Positions 17,925-25,655 of a DNA stretch of 64,000 nt are shown here, piece after piece. This DNA is from Tyzzerella sp963558545 (GTDB taxonomy: Bacteria; Bacillota; Clostridia; Lachnospirales; CAG-274), in the NCBI RefSeq assembly GCF_963558545.1, contig NZ_CAUWHO010000006.1, forward strand, positions 34,299 through 98,298, in the 5' to 3' direction. Positions within the stretch are counted from its first letter, which is position 1. Every line of letters begins with the position of its first letter. A program made the translations under genes and the position numbers. Under the pieces are notes generated by a model. That model was given only the letters and a program-made list of their open reading frames with translations, was not told the origin of the DNA and searched no databases.

Positions 17925-18842
17925 ATGAAAACTAATCTTATGATTTTAAAAGGTGGAACGTCTTTAGAAAGAGAAATATCTTTAAAATCTTTTGAAAATG
18001 TTATAAAAAATATTGATACACAAAAATATAATATTTTAGATATTGATGTAATAGATATAGATACACTTATAAAAGCTATAAAAGATTTTAACCCTCACAT
18101 TGTTTTAAACCTTATGCACGGAGGTATAGGAGAAGATGGAACTATACAAGCACTTTTATCTATGCTAAATATAAAATATGTAGGGAGTAAAGCATTATCT
18201 AGTGGGATATGTATGGATAAAAATCTTTCCAAAACTATATTAAAAGCTAACGATATACCTATTATAGACTATGTGTATATAAAAAAAGATGAGAACCCTT
18301 ATTTATATAAAAATGAAATAGATGAGCTTATTTATCCTTTAATAGTTAAGCCTAATAAAGGTGGCTCTAGTATAGGGATAAAAATTGCTAAAAATATAGA
18401 TGAAGTGTTTGAAGCTATAAACTATATAAAAAATTTAGATGATGATATTTTGATAGAAAAATTTATAGACGGAAAAGAAGCCATATGTAGTATTGTACAA
18501 AATAAACAGGGGCTTAACATTATATCTATATTAGATATTAATACAGATAGTTATATATTTGACTATAGTGCAAAATATAACCAAGATACTAATATATATT
18601 TTTCTAAATTACCAAAATTTTTACAAACAATGATACAAGAAGTTGCTAAAAAATCTTTTAATATTTTAAAATGTGAGGGTTATGCCAATGTAGATTTTAT
18701 TATAAAAGATGACGATATATATGTTTTAGAGATAAATACAATACCAGGATTTACTGATAAAAGCTTATTGCCTAAAGGTATAACTTTATGTAATAACACA
18801 TTAAAAGACTTTTTAAATGATATTATAGATTTTGCAAAATAG
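17925..18842 (+). CDS. ddl: D-alanine--D-alanine ligase family protein (ATP-grasp)
   Basis: The 305-residue protein has the length and order of Ddl, which joins two D-Ala for peptidoglycan precursors. Visible motifs are LKGGTSLEREISL at the N-terminus (usual GGxSxEreVS), LMHGGIGEDGTIQALL near residue 65, the ATP-grasp PLIVKPNKGGSSIGI near 145-160, and NVDFIIKDDDIYVLEINTIPGFT near 265. The final loop LEINTIPG carries the Mg-binding Glu/Asn. Some positions differ from textbook Ddl, so a related D-Ala-D-X ligase cannot be excluded. The ribosome site is GGAGGGG. It shares its strand and spacing with the genes around it. Confidence 0.85.
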   Translation: MKTNLMILKGGTSLEREISLKSFENVIKNIDTQKYNILDIDVIDIDTLIKAIKDFNPHIVLNLMHGGIGEDGTIQALLSMLNIKYVGSKALSSGICMDKNLSKTILKANDIPIIDYVYIKKDENPYLYKNEIDELIYPLIVKPNKGGSSIGIKIAKNIDEVFEAINYIKNLDDDILIEKFIDGKEAICSIVQNKQGLNIISILDINTDSYIFDYSAKYNQDTNIYFSKLPKFLQTMIQEVAKKSFNILKCEGYANVDFIIKDDDIYVLEINTIPGFTDKSLLPKGITLCNNTLKDFLNDIIDFAK

Positions 18843-18855
18843 ATAGGGTGATATT

Positions 18856-19239
18856 ATGAAACAGAAGATAATTATGATTTTAGCAATATTTTTATTTTTA
18901 GCACTTTTTATAATGACAATATTTAATTCTCCAAGAAGAAATATAAATGTATCGACAAATGGTGGAAATAGAAATATTGTAACATTTGGTAAAAATAGTG
19001 GTGGAAATAAAAATATTAACAGTAATATTAAAAACAAAAATAAGGGTAAAAAAATTGATATTATAAAAAGCCAAAATGGAGACAATGGAAATGTAGAAGG
19101 TGAAGGCAACAACTATTATATGATTATAGCTATTATATGCTTATTATTGGCAACTTCTATAACTTTTATATTAGCAATATTTTTAATAGTATTTTTAATA
19201 AATAGAAGAAAAAACAAGCATAAAATTGTTGAAACATAA
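18856..19239 (+). CDS. small bitopic/two-helix membrane protein of unknown function
   Basis: 127 residues: an N-terminal hydrophobic segment (about 4-23), a polar Asn/Gly/Lys-rich stretch with repeated GGNRN/GGNKN-like units (about 27-75), and a second long hydrophobic segment (about 85-115) ending in RRKNKHK. Two membrane helices with an exposed loop fit. I recognise no family. A GGGTGAT ribosome site precedes the ATG and it lies 13 bases after ddl, so it probably ends that operon. Confidence 0.6.
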   Translation: MKQKIIMILAIFLFLALFIMTIFNSPRRNINVSTNGGNRNIVTFGKNSGGNKNINSNIKNKNKGKKIDIIKSQNGDNGNVEGEGNNYYMIIAIICLLLATSITFILAIFLIVFLINRRKNKHKIVET

Positions 19240-19248
19240 TATAATATA

Positions 19249-19277
19249 TTGACATAAAAAAATTTAAATGTTATTAT
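19249..19277 (+). promoter_or_regulatory. promoter of the lysine-riboswitch/asd transcript
   Basis: TTGACA (19249-19254) and TATTAT (19272-19277) with a 17-base spacer. Transcription would begin about ten bases later, right at the first helix of the riboswitch aptamer. Confidence 0.75.
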
Positions 19278-19286
19278 ATAAAAAAT

Positions 19287-19509
19287 GATAGAGGTGCGTT
19301 TTTTATCAGTAAGTATGTAGATGTATTTAGGGACAAAAGAAATATACTAAAAGGAAAAAATGCCGAAGGTTTAAAATACCTAAATGTTTTATGCCTGGTT
19401 GTATTAGTTAAGAGCTATACGACTGTCGTCTTTTTGTTGACGGAGAGCTATCTGAAAGTTAGAACAATTGTATCCTTATTAGCCTTTTGGCTAGTTCTAT
19501 AAAATTTTC
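19287..19509 (+). promoter_or_regulatory. lysine riboswitch (L box) controlling asd-dapA
   Basis: The aptamer (19287-19452) closes with P1, GATAG (19287-19291) and CTATC (19448-19452), and shows the conserved L-box islands AGAGGTGCG, GCCGAAGG, ATGCCTGG, GACTGTCG and GGAGAGCTATC in order. In the expression platform TCTGAAA plus AGAAC just after P1 can pair with GTTCT and TTTCAGA (around 19494-19512). That antiterminator would break the terminator that follows at 19510-19541. Lysine binding would therefore switch off asd and dapA, the first steps toward lysine and diaminopimelate. The match to the L box and the target genes agree; the switching model is inferred. Confidence 0.93.
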
Positions 19510-19541
19510 AGACTGGCTTTTTAGTCAGTCTTTTATTTATT
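19510..19541 (+). terminator. intrinsic terminator of the lysine riboswitch
   Basis: AGACTGGC (19510-19517) and GTCAGTCT (19524-19531, one G-T pair) enclose a six-base loop and run into a T-rich tract. The 5' arm shares its CAGA with the alternative antiterminator helix of the riboswitch. Confidence 0.85.
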
Positions 19542-19680
19542 AAATACAATTAAGATATGAGTTATATTTTATAGTAAAATACTTGTTTTATTAAAAACTT
19601 ATAGATATTTGTTGCTTTAATTTTTATCAATAAAATATTTAAAAATATCTATTTTTGTATTAAATATCCAAAAAGTTGAG
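19541..19680 (+). repeat. diverged copy of the dispersed 124-bp intergenic repeat
   Basis: TACAATTAAGATATGAGTTATATTTTA right after the riboswitch terminator matches the left end of the repeat at 21661-21952. The middle is diverged, and ATTTTTGTATTAA and AAAAAGTTGAG near the right side are only loosely similar. The copy sits in the asd leader, upstream of its ribosome site. Confidence 0.5.
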
Positions 19681-19705
19681 AATTATGTTTTAGGAGATAA
19701 TATTT

Positions 19706-20704
19706 ATGAAAAAAGTAAATTTAGCTGTTGTTGGTGTTACGGGTATGGTTGGAAGAACTTTTTTAAAAGTTTTAGAAGAAAAAAATTTGCCTATAAATAA
19801 TTTCTATGTATTTGCTTCTAAAAGAAGTGCAGGTAGTAAAATAACTTTTAATGGTAAAGAATATGAAGTGGAGGAGCTTAAAGAAGATTCTTTTGATAGA
19901 GGGATAGATATAGCATTATTTTCTGCAGGAGGGGAAACAAGTAAAATATATTCTCCTATAGCAGCTAGTAAAGGTTGTATTGTAATAGATAATAGCTCTC
20001 AGTTTAGAATGGATAAAGATGTGCCTCTTGTTGTACCTGAGGTAAACCCAGAAGATATTTCCAAAAATAAAGGTATTATAGCAAACCCTAATTGTTCCAC
20101 TATACAGGCAGTTGTTGCATTAAAACCTTTACACGACAAATATAAAATAAAAAGGATAGTATATTCTACTTATCAGGCTGTTTCTGGTGCTGGTAGAGCA
20201 GGTATAATAGATTTGCAAAATGGCTTAAAAGGGGAAGAACCTAAAATGTTTTTACACCCTATTGCTAATAATTGTATACCACATATTGATAACTTTTTAG
20301 ATAATGGGTATACAAAAGAAGAAATGAAAATGATAAATGAAACTAGAAAAATATTACACGATGATAGCTTAAAAATTACAGCAACTACTGTTCGTGTTCC
20401 GGTAGAAAATTCTCATAGCGAATCTATAAATGTAGAATTTTATGAGCAATTTGATATTAACGAGCTAATAAAAGATTTAGAAAATATGAAAGGTGTTGTA
20501 GTTTTAAATGACTACACAAAAAATGAATATCCTTTAGCTACAATAGCTAATGGCACAGATGAAGTATACATAGGAAGAATAAGACGTGATGAAAGCCTAG
20601 ATAGTGGTATAAATATGTTTGTTGTTGCAGATAACATAAGAAAGGGTGCAGCAACTAATGCTGTTGAAATAGCAGAATATATTATAAAAAATAAAATGAT
20701 TTAA
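19706..20704 (+). CDS. asd: aspartate-semialdehyde dehydrogenase
   Basis: The 332-residue enzyme reduces aspartyl phosphate to aspartate semialdehyde with NADPH, the branch point for lysine, DAP, threonine and methionine. Motifs are the NADP-binding VVGVTGMVGRTFL at the N-terminus, the catalytic Cys in NPNCSTIQ near residue 130, YQAVSGAGRAGI near 155 and the substrate-site RVPVENSHSES near 230 (usual RVPV..GHS). The start follows TTAGGAGATA. It lies behind the lysine riboswitch and is followed 23 bases later by dapA, so both should be lysine-repressed. Confidence 0.97.
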   Translation: MKKVNLAVVGVTGMVGRTFLKVLEEKNLPINNFYVFASKRSAGSKITFNGKEYEVEELKEDSFDRGIDIALFSAGGETSKIYSPIAASKGCIVIDNSSQFRMDKDVPLVVPEVNPEDISKNKGIIANPNCSTIQAVVALKPLHDKYKIKRIVYSTYQAVSGAGRAGIIDLQNGLKGEEPKMFLHPIANNCIPHIDNFLDNGYTKEEMKMINETRKILHDDSLKITATTVRVPVENSHSESINVEFYEQFDINELIKDLENMKGVVVLNDYTKNEYPLATIANGTDEVYIGRIRRDESLDSGINMFVVADNIRKGAATNAVEIAEYIIKNKMI

Positions 20705-20727
20705 AACCAATAAAAGAGGTGGAAAAA

Positions 20728-21609
20728 ATGAGTATTTTTACAGGGTCAGGTGTTGCAATAGTAACCCCTTTTAAAGAAGATAAAACAGTGGATTTTGATA
20801 CGTTTGAAAGGCTCATAAACTTTCAAATAGAAAATGGCACAGATGCAATTGTTGTATGCGGTACAACAGGTGAGGCTAGCACTTTAACAGAAGAAGAACA
20901 CATTGAAGTTGTTAAATTTTGTGTAGATAAGGTTGCAAAGCGTGTACCAGTTATAGCAGGTGCAGGCAGTAATAACACAATGAAAAGCGTTAAAATGTGT
21001 AAAAAGTGTGAAGAAGTTGGTGTAGATGGGCTTTTAATAATTACACCTTATTATAACAAAACAACTCAAAAAGGTATTATTAATCATTACAAAACAATAG
21101 CAGAAAGTGTAAATTTACCTATTATACTTTATAATGTACCTTCTAGAACAGGGCTTAACATTTTGCCTAAAACTGTTTTGGAATTATCAAAAATAGATAA
21201 TATTGTAGCTATAAAAGAGGCTAGTGGTAATATATCTCAAGTTGTAGATATAGCTAGCATATGCCCTAAAGATTTTTATATCTATTCTGGCAATGACAAC
21301 CAAATTTTACCTATATTATCTATTGGTGGTAAAGGTATTATATCTGTTATGTCAAATATTATACCTAAAGATACTCATAATATTGTAAAAAAATTTTTAG
21401 ATGGAGATTTTGAAGAAAGTAAAAATTTACAGCTATCAGCAATAGAGCTTTCTAATGCTCTATTTTGTGAAGTAAATCCTATACCTATAAAAACTGCATT
21501 AGAATTTATAGGATATGGTAAAGCATATTTTAGAGAGCCTCTTATAGATATGGAAGATCAAGATGTTATAGTTTTAAAAAATGCTATGAAAAACTATGGG
21601 CTAATATAA
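20728..21609 (+). CDS. dapA: 4-hydroxy-tetrahydrodipicolinate synthase
   Basis: 293 residues, normal length. The enzyme condenses aspartate semialdehyde with pyruvate, the first committed step to lysine/DAP. Visible are VVCGTTGEASTLTEEEH near residue 45, LLIITPYYNKTTQKG near 105, YNVPSRTG near 135 and the Schiff-base lysine in AIKEASGN near 162. The ATG at 20728 has AGAGGTGG in front; the upstream in-frame GTG overlaps that ribosome site and is rejected. It is co-transcribed with asd under the lysine riboswitch. Confidence 0.97.
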   Translation: MSIFTGSGVAIVTPFKEDKTVDFDTFERLINFQIENGTDAIVVCGTTGEASTLTEEEHIEVVKFCVDKVAKRVPVIAGAGSNNTMKSVKMCKKCEEVGVDGLLIITPYYNKTTQKGIINHYKTIAESVNLPIILYNVPSRTGLNILPKTVLELSKIDNIVAIKEASGNISQVVDIASICPKDFYIYSGNDNQILPILSIGGKGIISVMSNIIPKDTHNIVKKFLDGDFEESKNLQLSAIELSNALFCEVNPIPIKTALEFIGYGKAYFREPLIDMEDQDVIVLKNAMKNYGLI

Positions 21610-21629
21610 TAAATAAGTAATTTAAACAA

Positions 21630-21658
21630 AAGCCTATTCTAAATTTTAGGGTAGGCTT
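21630..21658 (+). terminator. hairpin after dapA, likely terminator
   Basis: AAGCCTATTCTAAA (21630-21643) pairs with TTTAGGGTAGGCTT (21645-21658) with two G-T pairs. The following GTTTATT is only moderately T-rich. It sits directly before the tandem repeat and separates asd-dapA from dapB. Confidence 0.6.
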
Positions 21659-21660
21659 GT

Positions 21661-21952
21661 TTATTACAATTAGCATATGACTTATATTTTTAAATGAAAA
21701 ATTATATACGTTTTTTGTATTAATTTTTAAGAATAAAAATATATAGGAGTATGTGTTTTTAATACGAGGTATTTAAAAAATTGATTATTACAATTAAGAT
21801 ATGACTTATATTTTTAGAAGAAAAATTATATACGTGTTTTTGTATTAATTTTTAAGAATAAAAATATATAGGAATATGTGGTTTTTAATACGAAGTATTT
21901 AAAAAATTGTTTATTACAATTAAGATATGACTTAGTATTTAAAAAATTGATT
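21661..21952 (+). repeat. tandem array of a 124-126 bp intergenic repeat (2.3 copies)
   Basis: This fills the 372-base gap between dapA and dapB. Copy 1 starts at 21661, copy 2 at 21785 and copy 3 at 21911; copy 3 keeps only its two ends (TTATTACAATTAAGATATGA and GTATTTAAAAAATTGATTA). Copies 1 and 2 are nearly identical. Each unit contains three short inverted repeats: ATTTTT/AAAAAT twice, and TTTAATAC/GTATTTAAA near the right end. No coding capacity is seen. Further copies lie at 43919-44045 (near complete), 22787-22868 (internally deleted), 55872-55925 (reverse strand) and 19541-19680 (diverged). Confidence 0.9.
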
Positions 21953-21981
21953 AAAGATGACTAATTAAAAGAGGTGATAAT

Positions 21982-22740
21982 ATGACAAAAATAATAATGC
22001 ACGGTTGTAACGGTAAAATGGGACAAGCAATTTGTAAAATAGTAGAAGATGATAAAAATAGTGAAATAGTGGCAGGGATAGATATAAACCCTAGCAATGC
22101 AACTTTTCCTACTTTTTCAGATATAAATGACTGTAATATAGAGGCAGATGTTATTATAGATTTTTCTACAGCCACAGCAGTTGATAGGCTTATAGACTAT
22201 TGTGTAAATAAAAAAATGCCAGTTGTTATATGTACTACTGGTATTAATGATGAAACTATTAAAAAAATAGAAGAAGCATCTAAATATATACCAGTTTTTA
22301 AATCTGCTAATATGAGCCTTGGTATTAACCTTATAGCTAGTCTATTAAAAAAAGCATCGGCTATATTAGATGAAAATGGTTTTGATATAGAAATAATAGA
22401 AAAACACCATAACCAAAAAATAGATGCACCTAGTGGTACAGCATTACTCCTTGCTGATGCTATAAACGAGTCTATGGACAATAAATTTGACTATGTGTAC
22501 GATAGAAGCCAAGTAAGAGAAAAAAGAAGCAACAAAGAAATAGGTATATCTGCTATTAGAGGTGGAAACATTGTAGGTGAGCATTCTGTTATATATGCAG
22601 GTAAAGATGAAATAATAGAATTTACACATTTTGCTCATTCTAAAGAGGTATTTGCCATTGGTGCAGTAAAGGCTAGCAAGTTTTTAGCTAATAAGCCTGC
22701 TGGGAAATATGATATGCAAGATATAATGGATAGTTTATAA
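21982..22740 (+). CDS. dapB: 4-hydroxy-tetrahydrodipicolinate reductase
   Basis: 252 residues, full length for DapB, which reduces the DapA product with NAD(P)H. The N-terminal MHGCNGKMGQAI is the dinucleotide-binding motif (usual GxxGrMG), VIDFSTATA near residue 55 and the signature EKHHNQKIDAPSGTALLLAD near residues 135-155 contains the catalytic His and substrate-binding Lys. GGNIVGEHSVIY follows. AGAGGTGATA gives the start. Unlike asd-dapA it is separated by a hairpin and the tandem repeat, so either read-through or a separate promoter must drive it; I see no strong promoter in the repeat. Confidence 0.96.
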   Translation: MTKIIMHGCNGKMGQAICKIVEDDKNSEIVAGIDINPSNATFPTFSDINDCNIEADVIIDFSTATAVDRLIDYCVNKKMPVVICTTGINDETIKKIEEASKYIPVFKSANMSLGINLIASLLKKASAILDENGFDIEIIEKHHNQKIDAPSGTALLLADAINESMDNKFDYVYDRSQVREKRSNKEIGISAIRGGNIVGEHSVIYAGKDEIIEFTHFAHSKEVFAIGAVKASKFLANKPAGKYDMQDIMDSL

Positions 22741-22752
22741 TGTATTAATTTT

Positions 22753-22778
22753 GACAGCTAGAAATAGCTGTCTTTTTT
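22753..22778 (+). terminator. terminator of dapB
   Basis: GACAGCTA, loop GAAA, TAGCTGTC (22753-22772), then six T residues. A textbook intrinsic terminator. Confidence 0.9.
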
Positions 22779-22786
22779 ATTAATAT

Positions 22787-22868
22787 CAATTAAGGTATAA
22801 CTTATTTTTTTAATAAAAAAGATAAACAGGGGTCAAGTTTTCTTTTTATGCCTAAAAAATTGATTATA
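22787..22868 (+). repeat. internally deleted copy of the dispersed repeat
   Basis: CAATTAAGGTATAACTTAT (22787-22805) differs from the consensus left end at two positions, and TAAAAAATTGATTA (22853-22866) matches the right end. The middle is shorter and different. It directly follows the dapB terminator. Confidence 0.65.
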
Positions 22869-22886
22869 AAAATTAAAAACTTTATA

Positions 22887-22915
22887 TTGACAAAACTTGA
22901 TAAATTGTATATAGT
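22887..22915 (+). promoter_or_regulatory. promoter of the GntR/ABC exporter operon
   Basis: TTGACA (22887-22892) and TATAGT (22910-22915) with 17-base spacing, about 50 bases before the GntR start codon. Confidence 0.75.
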
Positions 22916-22934
22916 GTATATATAAGATATATAC
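22916..22934. promoter_or_regulatory. probable GntR (YtrA-type) autoregulatory operator
   Basis: A 19-base inverted repeat, GTATATAT / ATATATAC around AAG, lies immediately after the -10 at the predicted transcription start, where a bound repressor would block initiation. Inferred from symmetry and position next to the regulator gene. Confidence 0.55.
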
Positions 22935-22964
22935 GATTTATATTATATGATATGGAGGTTATAT

Positions 22965-23339
22965 GTGAAGATAATTATATCAAATAGTTCTAACAAACCA
23001 ATTTATGAGCAAATAGCATACCAAATAAGAATGAGTATTTTAAATGGAGATTTAAAAGAAGGGGATAGCTTACCTTCTATAAGAGCTTTAGCAAAAGATT
23101 TAAAAGTTAGTGTTATTACAACAAAAAGGGCTTATGAAGATTTGCAAAAAGAAAACTTTATAACAACAGTTTCTGGCAAAGGTACTTTTGTATCTTCCAC
23201 TAATAAAGAAAGATTAAAAGAAAAAAACTTTAAGCTTATAGAACAAAAGTTAGTTGAATGTATAGCTATTGCCAAAGCATCTAATATTACTTTAGATGAA
23301 TTTAAGGAAATTGTTGATATTATTTTTGAGGAGGAGTAG
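22965..23339 (+). CDS. GntR family transcriptional regulator, YtrA subfamily
   Basis: 124 residues starting at a GTG with GGAGG seven bases upstream; the in-frame ATG at 22947 lies before that ribosome site and is rejected. The N-terminal winged helix (about 5-75) reads NKPIYEQIAYQIRMSI, EGDSLPSIRALAKDLKVS and VSGKGTFV, all standard GntR. The short helical C-terminus without a large effector domain is typical of YtrA regulators, which usually repress an adjoining ABC transporter. It ends two bases before the ABC ATPase gene. A symmetric operator overlaps the start of its transcript. Confidence 0.93.
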   Translation: MKIIISNSSNKPIYEQIAYQIRMSILNGDLKEGDSLPSIRALAKDLKVSVITTKRAYEDLQKENFITTVSGKGTFVSSTNKERLKEKNFKLIEQKLVECIAIAKASNITLDEFKEIVDIIFEEE

Positions 23340-23341
23340 GT

Positions 23342-24196
23342 ATGGACAATGTATTAGAAGTGAAAAATTTAACTAAAAAATATAAAGATGTAGGTATAGA
23401 AAATATTAGTTTTAATGTACCAAAAGGGAGTATCGTTGGGCTTATAGGTAGAAATGGTGCAGGTAAAACAACTACAATAAAAACAATATTAGATATAGCT
23501 AAAAAAGATAGTGGAGAAGTTGTTATATTGGGAGATAGCGATATTAATGAAAAAATAAAAAATAATATAGGTGTAGTTTTTGATGGAGATACTTTCCCAG
23601 AAACATTAACTGTAAAAAATCTTAACAACATACTTAAAAATATTTATAAAAATTGGAATGAAGAATTATATTTTAAGTATGTTGAAAAGCTAGAGCTACC
23701 TGTTGATAAAAAGTTTAAACAATTTTCTAAAGGTATGAAGATGAAATTATCTATAATAGTTAGCTTAAGCTATGATGCCAAGCTTTTAATTTTAGATGAG
23801 CCTACAAGTGGCTTAGACCCTGTTGTTAGGGAAGAGATATTAGATATTTTTTTAGACTTTATACAAGATGAGAATAAAGGCATTTTAGTATCTTCGCATA
23901 TTACAAGTGATTTGGAAAAGGTGGCAGATTATATAGTATTTATAGATAAAGGAAACGTTATATTTTTTGAAAGTAAAGATAAAATAATTTATGAATATGG
24001 CATATTAAAATGTAGCCAAGAAGACTTAAAAAAGATAGATAATAAATATATTTTAAAAAAGATAAAGAAAAACTATGGTTATGATGCTGTTTTAAATGAC
24101 AGAGAACATATAAAACAACAATACCCTAGTTTGATTATTGATACTTGCACAATAGACGAGCTAATGGTTATATATACAAAGGGGGATAATGTATGA
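23342..24196 (+). CDS. ABC transporter ATP-binding protein
   Basis: 284 residues of ABC ATPase: Walker A GRNGAGKTTT near residue 40, signature FSKGMKMKLS near 132, Walker B LLILDEPTSGLDP near 155 and the H-loop SSHITSDLE near 188. The sequence is of the exporter/YtrB-BcrA type. It sits between the GntR regulator and two membrane proteins and overlaps the first of them by four bases, so the four genes form one regulated exporter operon. The substrate is unknown; relatives respond to cell-wall antibiotics. Confidence 0.94.
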   Translation: MDNVLEVKNLTKKYKDVGIENISFNVPKGSIVGLIGRNGAGKTTTIKTILDIAKKDSGEVVILGDSDINEKIKNNIGVVFDGDTFPETLTVKNLNNILKNIYKNWNEELYFKYVEKLELPVDKKFKQFSKGMKMKLSIIVSLSYDAKLLILDEPTSGLDPVVREEILDIFLDFIQDENKGILVSSHITSDLEKVADYIVFIDKGNVIFFESKDKIIYEYGILKCSQEDLKKIDNKYILKKIKKNYGYDAVLNDREHIKQQYPSLIIDTCTIDELMVIYTKGDNV

Positions 24197-24828
24197 AAGC
24201 CTTAATGATAGAATTTTTTTATGAAAAAAAAGCTATTTTATCTGGGATAATTGTAACTTTATTTATATATTTTTTATATATACCTATATTTTCAAATCCA
24301 GAAATAATAGTAGCACCTTTAGTTTCTTATATATTTGCGAGTTTATATGGAGCATTGATATTAAAAAGAAAAAATACAAACTTTGAAATATTTTTGGCTA
24401 GCACTCCTTTAGGAAGAAAAACAATTATAAATACAGGTTATATAGTAGGGTTAATTTCAAGTTTTATTATAACTACTATGTTTTCTATGTTTTATTTTAT
24501 TAGAGAATATTTTATACATATAAAATCAGTTGTAGATATTGAGTTAAATTATAATCCTTTAATGTTAATTTTAAATAGCTTTGGTTTTGGACTAATTACA
24601 ACGGGTATTTTATTTCCAGCATCTATATTGCAAAATAAAGAAAATAAATTTTTATCAACGTTAGTATCTTTTATGGCTTTATTTATAAGTGGTATTTATA
24701 TTATTATACTTAAATTAAATGTTTTAAATATAAGGGTAATAACATTAGGATATTTAATTATTTCTATTTGTGTTTATATATTTTCTTATTTAATAACTAC
24801 TAATAAATATTTGAAAAAAGAGCTTTAG
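24193..24828 (+). CDS. ABC-2 type transporter permease
   Basis: A 211-residue protein with six hydrophobic segments spread along its length and a polar KKAILSG / KRKNTNFE loop structure like ABC-2 permeases (including a TPLGRKTII motif after helix 2, common in this group). Translation is coupled to the ATPase by an ATGA overlap. With the following permease it probably forms the membrane part of the exporter. Confidence 0.85.
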   Translation: MKALMIEFFYEKKAILSGIIVTLFIYFLYIPIFSNPEIIVAPLVSYIFASLYGALILKRKNTNFEIFLASTPLGRKTIINTGYIVGLISSFIITTMFSMFYFIREYFIHIKSVVDIELNYNPLMLILNSFGFGLITTGILFPASILQNKENKFLSTLVSFMALFISGIYIIILKLNVLNIRVITLGYLIISICVYIFSYLITTNKYLKKEL

Positions 24829-24842
24829 AGGAGTGGATAAAT

Positions 24843-25520
24843 ATGAAGGGGATAGTTTTAAAAGAATTTTATCAAATGAAAGATGATATACCTAGTTTTA
24901 TTATTTCAACTATTTTTTTTATGATATTATACAAATTTTTAAAAGTACCATTTTTTGAATTTTCAACATCGATTGTTATATTTATTATTATAGTAAATAC
25001 CTTTTTAAAACAAGAGCTATTAAATAATGAGAATAACTTTAATATGTATTTAAATACATTACCTATAAATATTAATAAAATTATAATGGCAAAATATTTA
25101 TTTATGTTATCTATTACAACAATACTTTTATTTATTTGTATTGTAGGTTCAATTTTTATTAAATGGGAGGTAGATTTATTAAGTCAGATAAAGTATTATT
25201 CATTATATATATTTGTATTTAATTTTTATTATGTATATTTCCCAATAGCATATTTAATTTTTATATCTTTAAAAAATAACTTAGCATCTATTATAGTTTC
25301 AAATTTAATTGGAATGGTTATTTCATTATTATTAAATTTTTTATTAATATTTTTAATGTTAATTTTATTTAAAAATATTTTAGAAATTGACTTTAGCAGT
25401 GATATATTATCTGAAGATATGTTTTTAATATGTGGATTAATATGTACTTTTATATCAGCTATAATAGTTTGTAAAGTATATAAAATAACTTGCTTAAAAT
25501 ATAAGAAAAATTTATGTTAA
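24843..25520 (+). CDS. ABC-2 type transporter permease
   Basis: 225 residues, about six membrane helices, with an N-terminal amphipathic start (MKGIVLKEFYQMKDD) and NTLPININKIIMAKYL after helix 2, the same position as TPLGRKT in the preceding permease. The two are probably distant paralogues forming a heterodimer. It is preceded by GAGGAG and followed by a strong hairpin. Confidence 0.85.
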   Translation: MKGIVLKEFYQMKDDIPSFIISTIFFMILYKFLKVPFFEFSTSIVIFIIIVNTFLKQELLNNENNFNMYLNTLPININKIIMAKYLFMLSITTILLFICIVGSIFIKWEVDLLSQIKYYSLYIFVFNFYYVYFPIAYLIFISLKNNLASIIVSNLIGMVISLLLNFLLIFLMLILFKNILEIDFSSDILSEDMFLICGLICTFISAIIVCKVYKITCLKYKKNLC

Positions 25521-25525
25521 AAGTT

Positions 25526-25588
25526 AAAAGACTATGAATTTTAATAAGTCCGTAAAAATGGACAATATAAACAAATTCATAGTCTTTT
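25526..25588. terminator. bidirectional terminator between converging operons
   Basis: AAAAGACTATGAATTT (25526-25541) pairs perfectly over 16 bp with 25573-25588. The loop holds a second small hairpin, GTCC/GGAC (25549-25562). A T-rich tract follows on the plus strand. It separates the ABC operon from the convergent SLH gene. Confidence 0.8.
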
Positions 25589-25655
25589 ATTTTTTAATAT
25601 ATTTTATTAAAATTTTATATTAATTTTTAAATATTTTGTTTAGTTATAAATTATA

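Noticed and set aside
21661..21952. Possible CRISPR array
   Set aside because: Units are 124-126 bp long and contiguous, with no short identical repeats alternating with unique spacers, and no cas genes are present.
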